Source: Azophilus sp965221465 (lineage in GTDB: Bacteria > Pseudomonadota > Gammaproteobacteria > Pseudomonadales > Azotimanducaceae). Taken from it: 64,000 nucleotides of DNA. The notes under the pieces are model-generated. The model saw nothing but the letters and a program-made list of their open reading frames with translations, made no database searches and was not told the origin of the DNA. Position numbers and translations under genes: made by a program. Position 1 is the stretch's first letter; every line of letters begins with the position of its first letter. Of this stretch, positions 59,223-64,000 are shown piece by piece. The DNA is taken from positions 1-64,000 of the forward strand of contig OZ244892.1 in the NCBI GenBank assembly GCA_965221465.1, given 5' to 3'.

Positions 59223-60767
59223 ATGCTCGAGCAAGCTCAACGCGGAACGCCCGAGTACTGGGCAGAAGAAGATCCGGATCGTATCGCCGTCATCGACGGC
59301 AATGAAACCATGACCTACGGGGAGTGGAACGATCTGTCGAACAGAGTAGCTGATTCGCTGGCGTCGAAGGGGCTGAAAGCCGGGGACAAGATCGGCATGC
59401 GTTTCCGACTCGGCTTTTCCTGGTTCGTGATGCAGCGAGCGTTGCAGAAACTGGGTGTGGCCCAGGTTGCGGTCAACTGGAAGCTGACGCCGCCGGAGGC
59501 GACTTACATTATCGAGGACAGCGGCTCGGTGGGTCTGGCCTGCAACGATGCGGAAGCTTCGCTTTGGGGCGATCTGGACATCGGTATGCTGATAACGGTC
59601 GGGCAGCCCGAAGGCAGCGCCGGCATTCGCTATGAAGACCTGATCGCAGCTGGCGAACCGACACCGCGATTCGGCGCGGCGCAGGCCAACTTTATCCTCT
59701 ATACGTCGGGCACGACCGGCAAGCCCAAAGGTGTGCCGCCGCGCAGCTTTGCGCCGGAAGACATGGAGAAGCTGACCAGGTACATGAAGTCGGTGAGTTC
59801 GGTCCCGCCGCATCCTGCCGCGAAGCCGACGATTCTGCTCGCTCTCCCTCTCCATCATGGTGCTGGGCCGGGTGCGGCACGCCAAGCCTGCCATCACGGG
59901 GGCACTGTCGTTTTATTGGATCCTTACGATCCGGAAGAAGCGTGTCGGCTGATCGAGAAGCACTCTGTTCAGGTCTGGACCACCGTTCCGACCATGTTGC
60001 TCAGAATTCAGGCGCTTCAGGAAGAGGTGTTCTCCAAATACGACCTCAGATCGCTGGTGTCGGTCAATACGGGGGCCGCGCCCGTGCCTCGGAGCCTCAA
60101 GCAATGGTTTGTCGAAAATATCGGCGACGACGTGCTCTGGGAAGCTTACGGATGCAGTGAAGCGGGCATGCTCGCCTACATGTCGCCGCAAGATCAGTTG
60201 CGCAAGCCGGGCAGTTCAGGCACCCCCTACGATGAAGTTGAAATCCGGATCGTCGATGACGACTGGAACGATCTCGAAACGGGGAAGACGGGGGAGATCG
60301 CCGTGCGAACGCCGGTCGTGCTCAAGAACTACATCGGCAAACCCGACCTGGACGAAGAAACCATCAAGGACGGGTTCTACCGGACAGGCGATGTCGGGCA
60401 CGTTGACGAGGATGGCTATCTCTACATCACCGATCGCATCAAGGACATGATCGTGGCCGGCGGCGTCAATATCTATCCGGCGGAAATCGAAGAGGCGATC
60501 TTTGCGCACGACAACGTCGAAAACTGCGCGGTGATCGGTATCCCCCACAAGGACTTCGGCGAATCGATTCTGGCGTTTGTGGTAGTCGCGCCCGGCAAGA
60601 CCCTGGAAGAAGACGAGCTTCGGGTGTTTCTGGAAGCGAACCTGGCCAAGTTCAAGCGACCTCAGCAGTACGAATTTGTCGACCAGCTGCCGCTGAATCC
60701 CACCGGTAAAGTACTAAAGAATGAGCTGCGCGAACCCTATTGGAAGGGGCAGGAGCGCAACGTATGA
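59223..60767 (+). CDS. AMP-forming acyl-CoA ligase
   Basis: A 514-residue acyl-adenylate-forming CoA ligase. The phosphate loop is ILYTSGTTGKPKG near residue 160, then EAYGCSEAG, TGDVGHVDEDGYLYITDR, MIVAGGVNIYPAE and the catalytic lysine in NPTGKVLKNEL. ATG 59223 begins the family-like part (MLEQAQRGTPEYWAEEDPDR); in-frame sequence from 59022 is an unsupported extension. It is divergent from the LuxE-like operon. Both ligase and LuxE activate acids, so they may compete for or act on successive acids. Confidence 0.93.
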   Translation: MLEQAQRGTPEYWAEEDPDRIAVIDGNETMTYGEWNDLSNRVADSLASKGLKAGDKIGMRFRLGFSWFVMQRALQKLGVAQVAVNWKLTPPEATYIIEDSGSVGLACNDAEASLWGDLDIGMLITVGQPEGSAGIRYEDLIAAGEPTPRFGAAQANFILYTSGTTGKPKGVPPRSFAPEDMEKLTRYMKSVSSVPPHPAAKPTILLALPLHHGAGPGAARQACHHGGTVVLLDPYDPEEACRLIEKHSVQVWTTVPTMLLRIQALQEEVFSKYDLRSLVSVNTGAAPVPRSLKQWFVENIGDDVLWEAYGCSEAGMLAYMSPQDQLRKPGSSGTPYDEVEIRIVDDDWNDLETGKTGEIAVRTPVVLKNYIGKPDLDEETIKDGFYRTGDVGHVDEDGYLYITDRIKDMIVAGGVNIYPAEIEEAIFAHDNVENCAVIGIPHKDFGESILAFVVVAPGKTLEEDELRVFLEANLAKFKRPQQYEFVDQLPLNPTGKVLKNELREPYWKGQERNV

Positions 60768-60848
60768 CTCGACTCGAAAGGGCTGCAACATGTGTTACAG
60801 ATTATTGGGGAAAGTGGGCTCGGAGTTGCTGAGTTCTGCATGGGCGCC

Positions 60849-61175
60849 ATGACCATTCACGTCATCACCAAAGTGAAAGTAAAACCGGATTGCGTCGAGG
60901 CCGCGATAGAACACTGGGCAAAGCAGGCCAGGCTGATGCGTGAGAACGAACCCGGTTTGCTGAAGTGGGATATCGTGAAGTCGTCTCACGAGCCTTATAC
61001 CTATTACTGCCTGGAAGAATTCGTCGACAATGCGGCAATCGCCTTCCACGTTCAGCAGGATTATGTGGCCGGTGGCGTGGATGCCTTCCAAGAGCTGATC
61101 GACGGTGACATGCCGACAACGCCAGAGGCATTGTCGACCTGGTCCGATATTACCGAGACCGTTGTATCCGCATAG
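60849..61175 (+). CDS. ABM-domain (antibiotic biosynthesis monooxygenase-like) protein
   Basis: A 108-residue alpha-beta barrel protein with IHVITKVKVKPDCVEAAIEH at the N-terminus and EEFVDNAAIAFHVQQDYVAG near the middle, the pattern of ABM-domain proteins. These include cofactor-free quinone-forming oxygenases and many uncharacterised members. The start could also be 60840. It lies 81 bp after the ligase and is probably co-transcribed. It ends 51 bp from the convergent thiolase stop. Confidence 0.8.
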   Translation: MTIHVITKVKVKPDCVEAAIEHWAKQARLMRENEPGLLKWDIVKSSHEPYTYYCLEEFVDNAAIAFHVQQDYVAGGVDAFQELIDGDMPTTPEALSTWSDITETVVSA

Positions 61176-61226
61176 AGGCCGCTGAACCAGGTATCCTGCA
61201 GCGACTCGAAGCCACCGAGATCGACT

Positions 61227-62369
61227 TTACCGGACCAGCACGTGGATGCCGCAGGCCCCTCCGGTCAGGCCGGTAACGACACCACCGAGCATATGCGCAA
61301 CACCGACCTTGGCGTCGGTGACCTGCGTCTTGCCCGCATCGCCACGCAACTGACGGGTAATGTCAGCGACGACACGCACACCCGATGCACTCAAGGGATG
61401 CCCCAATGACAAGAGCCCGCCGCTTGGGTTGACGGGTACTCGACCGCCGAGCTCGGTATCGCCGGACCGCAAGAGTGCTGCACCTTCCCCGCGCTTGCAG
61501 AGCTTCAAGTCTTCGTAGCGAATCAGTTCTTCGTTGGCGAAGGCATCGTGAATCTCGACCACGTTGATGTCGCTGGCATCGATGCCTGCCATCTCGTACG
61601 CCTGGTCAACCGCCTTGTGGCCGAAGTCGAATACGGTGATGTCTTCCTGGTCGAAAGCATAGCTGCCGGAAACGAGCGATGAACCGGTGACGAACACCGG
61701 CTTGGTCGTGTGTTTCCTGGCGTATTCGGCAGAGCACATGATGACCGCGGCAGCGCCATCTGTATTCGGGCAGCACTGCAGCAGAGTAATGGGATCGGAG
61801 ATCATCCTGGATGCGAGAATCTCTTCTTCGGTCAGTTCCTTTTGATACTGAGCGAAGGGGTTGCCGACTGCGTGGCGGTGATTCTTGGCCGATACGCGAG
61901 CGAAATCCTCGACGGTGGCATCCTGAGTGTCCAACTGACGGCGCGCGATGTTGGCAAAGAGTGCCGGCATGGTCAGGCCCAGCGTCGATTCCAGGTCCTG
62001 GCTCGCGCTCAAGGGGGCCGACGCTGCTGCGGTGCGGGTGATGGCTTCGACACCGACAGCGATGCCCACATCGTAAAGCCCGGACGCGATATCTTTCCAG
62101 ACGCCTCGAACGGCTGTCGAGCCACCGGCACAGGCGTTCTGCACATTGAACATTTCAATGTCGGTGACGCCGTGCGCCATCATGATTTTCTGACTATCGG
62201 TAGTGGCGTTGATGGCGCGAGCGGTGTAGGCCACCTGGATGTCGCGGGGGTCGATGCCACAGTCTTCAATGGCTGCGCCTACTGCCTCCTGGCCCAGGTC
62301 GTGGGCGGATTTGTCGGGGTGCTTACCGAAAACGGTCTGGCCGATGCCGAGTGCGACGACGTCCCTCAT
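61227..62369 (-). CDS. Thiolase-family protein (SCPx/Ltp2-like)
   Basis: A 380-residue thiolase-fold protein of the sterol-carrier-protein-x/lipid-transfer type. It has the nucleophile Cys80 in QNACAGGSTA, EIHDAFANEEL, and GGLLSLGHPLSASG for the catalytic His. The neighbour gene, coupled by ATGA, encodes a DUF35 protein. Such pairs are either thiolases or, in steroid side-chain breakdown, retro-aldolases (Ltp2 with ChsH2). It should cleave a carbon-carbon bond of a CoA ester in the cytoplasm. Which of the two reactions applies is not settled by sequence. Confidence 0.9.
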   Translation of the reverse strand: MRDVVALGIGQTVFGKHPDKSAHDLGQEAVGAAIEDCGIDPRDIQVAYTARAINATTDSQKIMMAHGVTDIEMFNVQNACAGGSTAVRGVWKDIASGLYDVGIAVGVEAITRTAAASAPLSASQDLESTLGLTMPALFANIARRQLDTQDATVEDFARVSAKNHRHAVGNPFAQYQKELTEEEILASRMISDPITLLQCCPNTDGAAAVIMCSAEYARKHTTKPVFVTGSSLVSGSYAFDQEDITVFDFGHKAVDQAYEMAGIDASDINVVEIHDAFANEELIRYEDLKLCKRGEGAALLRSGDTELGGRVPVNPSGGLLSLGHPLSASGVRVVADITRQLRGDAGKTQVTDAKVGVAHMLGGVVTGLTGGACGIHVLVR

Positions 62370-62800
62370 CGTTCTTTGGCCTCTTCGTCATGGGGCTTGC
62401 CATAGGGTTTGAAGTAGTAACCGAAAACCCGCTCTTCTTCGGTTTCCCAGAGAACGTCAGGTACGATTTGCATACACATGCCGGTAGCGATTTCGTCCTC
62501 ATCGTGATCTGGATGGAGCCGGCAGAATATGCGCAACCCTTCGGAAAGATCGACGTAGCCGCACGTATAAGGCGCTTTTATTTTCCGGGATGGCAGCGCG
62601 CTGGTCGAAAACGAGTGCAGCCAACCCTTGCCGGAAAGCTCGATATCCTCGAGCTTGCCTTCCAGGCATTTCAGGCACACATTGCCATTGGTGTTCTTCG
62701 GGAAAAAAACCTGTTCGCAGGCATCGCACCGGTGTGCACAGAGTTTGCCATCGGGTGTGGTGTCGGAAAGGATATCTTCCTGAACGGCTCGTTCCTGCAT
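62366..62800 (-). CDS. DUF35 OB-fold zinc-ribbon protein
   Basis: A 144-residue protein. An N-terminal rubredoxin-like zinc ribbon has two CxxC knuckles (HRCDACEQVFF and CLKCLE), followed by an OB fold (GWLHSFSTSALP, GYVDLSEGLRIF). This is the DUF35 layout of partners of thiolase-like enzymes, such as the C-terminal part of ChsH2. It would bind or channel the acyl-CoA for the thiolase. The thiolase ATG overlaps its stop by 4 bp. AAGG lies 4 nt before its ATG. Confidence 0.88.
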   Translation of the reverse strand: MQERAVQEDILSDTTPDGKLCAHRCDACEQVFFPKNTNGNVCLKCLEGKLEDIELSGKGWLHSFSTSALPSRKIKAPYTCGYVDLSEGLRIFCRLHPDHDEDEIATGMCMQIVPDVLWETEEERVFGYYFKPYGKPHDEEAKER

Positions 62801-62873
62801 CGGCCTTCATCGTCTACAGTCAGTGCCAACCAGACTATCGGCGTGCTTTGGACAAAGGCACCGGCAAACGGAC

Positions 62874-63932
62874 TTACTGTCTTCGCATGCCGGAAGGCTT
62901 GACGCCGTAGATTTTTTTGAAGGCGCGACCGAATCCACTGAGGTCGCTGTAGCCGACGTGCTCCGACACTTCCCGGATCGAAAGGTTGGTTGTTTGCAGG
63001 AGTTTCTTGGCGTGATCCATGCGCGACTCGACCACGAACTGGTGGATGGAGCAGCCGTAGGTCGTCTTGAAGAGATTCATCAGGCGGTTGACACTGAAGC
63101 CCGTGTCCCGCGCGAGGACTTCGATCGTGTGATCGCTACTGGGACTCGTGATCACATTCTGTCGAACCTGCTCGAGCTTGGATCGGTCTTCCTGGGTCAG
63201 GCGATAACTGGGAGAAGTTTTTGCGCAGGCGAATTCCTGCCACCGGCTCTCCATGAGACATATCAGCTCGTTGGCTTTTGCGGCCAGATAGGCGAAACGC
63301 AGATCGCCTTCGAATTCGGAATGCAGCATTTCGAAAGCACAGCGACGCAGTTCGCTATCCGCCGGGTAGTTGGTGAAAAACGTCCCCTGATCGTCGAGCT
63401 CTTCCGTACTTTCCTGAAGCGCTTCCGCCAGACTTGCCGCCGGGACGTCGAGCAATTGCTTGCAAGACCTGGCAGGTTCCGGGCTGGCCAGGCAGACGGC
63501 GAGGAAGGTCTCGTCCGCGCGAAGTATGCGCTCCATGCGCCCGCAACCGATCGCACCGAGAAACATGATGTTGTTGTCGTCGTTGTGGAGTACCGGATCG
63601 ATCTCCTGGGCCCCGTGGATCTGCACGCCGTAAAAGAGTGACTTGTCGTTCTGCATGCGGTGGTACATGGGCGACTTCGGGTTGATCGAAGTCAGGGACA
63701 GGATCACATCGTCGCGCAACAGGATGTATTCGCCGAAGCCGTGCGCACACTTTTCGGAAAAGTCGCGTCTCAATCCCCTGCCGAGGCAGGTTGTGCGCAG
63801 CGAGCCTTTTCTGGGGTCCGACAGAATAATGCGGTCTTCGCCGGGTTGCAGTTCGGCGATCGCATCGTGCGCATCCCAATAGGGGCGTATCCAGGCGTCG
63901 AGCGCCATCAGGAAATTGTAGTCTGCGGCCAT
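62874..63932 (-). CDS. AraC-family transcriptional regulator
   Basis: A 352-residue regulator whose C-terminal 100 residues form the AraC/XylS DNA-binding domain (LARDTGFSVNRLMNLFKTTY and VSEHVGYSDLSGFGRAFKKI). The N-terminal 250 residues resemble the sensory part of the regulator at 13887 along their length (GRGLRRDF or GHGLRRDF; YHR or SHR segments). The pair probably recognises related ligands. It is 73 bp upstream of the DUF35 gene in the same direction and may regulate the thiolase group or the ligase genes. Confidence 0.9.
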   Translation of the reverse strand: MAADYNFLMALDAWIRPYWDAHDAIAELQPGEDRIILSDPRKGSLRTTCLGRGLRRDFSEKCAHGFGEYILLRDDVILSLTSINPKSPMYHRMQNDKSLFYGVQIHGAQEIDPVLHNDDNNIMFLGAIGCGRMERILRADETFLAVCLASPEPARSCKQLLDVPAASLAEALQESTEELDDQGTFFTNYPADSELRRCAFEMLHSEFEGDLRFAYLAAKANELICLMESRWQEFACAKTSPSYRLTQEDRSKLEQVRQNVITSPSSDHTIEVLARDTGFSVNRLMNLFKTTYGCSIHQFVVESRMDHAKKLLQTTNLSIREVSEHVGYSDLSGFGRAFKKIYGVKPSGMRRQ

Positions 63933-64000
63933 CTAAGTATCTGATTCACAGCCCCAATTCTCGAATCTAGCGCAAAGTTGACGTGCATGCAAAACTGGCA
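63933..64000. other. Upstream region of AraC gene at window end
   Basis: The last 68 bp precede the AraC gene. They have no gene or clear dyad; the promoter of the regulator may begin here. Confidence 0.3.

Overview
The window comes from a Gram-negative, aerobic, heterotrophic proteobacterium. A marine-type gammaproteobacterium is the best guess, but the sequence does not fix the taxon. Supporting signs are lipoprotein and Sec signals, a TonB-dependent receptor, PQQ dehydrogenases fused to cytochrome c, and many four-base ATGA overlaps between co-directional genes. No rRNA, tRNA, CRISPR array, phage or insertion sequence was seen. Nearly everything is catabolic: oxidation, CoA activation, beta-oxidation-like steps, uptake and regulation. 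The likely substrates are bulky hydrophobic or alicyclic compounds (steroid, terpenoid or aromatic-like), but the exact substrate cannot be read from the sequence.

Layout. 1-11.6 kb: a truncated MFS gene, an aldo/keto reductase, a leftward operon (paraoxonase-like lipoprotein, small lipoprotein, amidase, Asp/Glu-type racemase), a rightward PQQ dehydrogenase plus MFS pair, and a leftward MFS plus second paraoxonase-like gene. 11.7-16.1 kb: rightward Rieske oxygenase, SDR, AraC regulator and epimerase-like SDR. 16.1-25.2 kb: leftward TonB receptor, metallo-hydrolase, SDR, P450, a LuxE-like protein with an altered nucleotide loop, a second metallo-hydrolase and a double-hotdog thioesterase. 25.2-29.5 kb: MFS, an AttH/CrtC-like protein, an NTF2-like protein and an APH-like kinase. 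29.5-30.2 kb: remnants of several catabolic genes. 30.2-36.8 kb: rightward acyl-CoA dehydrogenase pair, CoA ligase, HpaB/AbfD-family flavoprotein and a second epimerase-like SDR. 36.75-37.28 kb: a 263-bp tandem repeat. 37.3-45.3 kb: SDR, then a leftward operon of ALDH, enoyl-CoA hydratase, three NTF2-like proteins, sulfotransferase and alkylsulfatase-like hydrolase. 45.7-47.9 kb: two luciferase-like flavin monooxygenases and a DUF1330 protein. 47.9-59.0 kb: a tightly packed leftward operon with LuxE-like, LuxC-like, PQQ dehydrogenase, SDR, PQQ dehydrogenase, GST, NTF2-like and SDR genes, then an aldo/keto reductase. 59.2-64 kb: CoA ligase, ABM-domain protein, thiolase with DUF35 partner, and a second AraC regulator.

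A recurring theme is duplication. MFS (1-566 and 7900), aldo/keto reductase (859 and 47924), paraoxonase-like (4455 and 9132), LuxE-like (17909 and 57627), epimerase-like (15144 and 35787), AraC (13887 and 62874), PQQ dehydrogenase (three copies) and luciferase-like monooxygenase (tandem) all occur as paralogues. The window therefore looks like two or more versions of one catabolic programme.

The most interesting unit is 56152-59033: a LuxC/LuxE-type acid-reductase pair with no luxAB, co-transcribed with two periplasmic PQQ alcohol dehydrogenases and lying 8.7 kb from a tandem pair of luciferase-like monooxygenases. This suggests a non-luminous acid-aldehyde-alcohol interconversion module. 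The functional links are inference from gene order.
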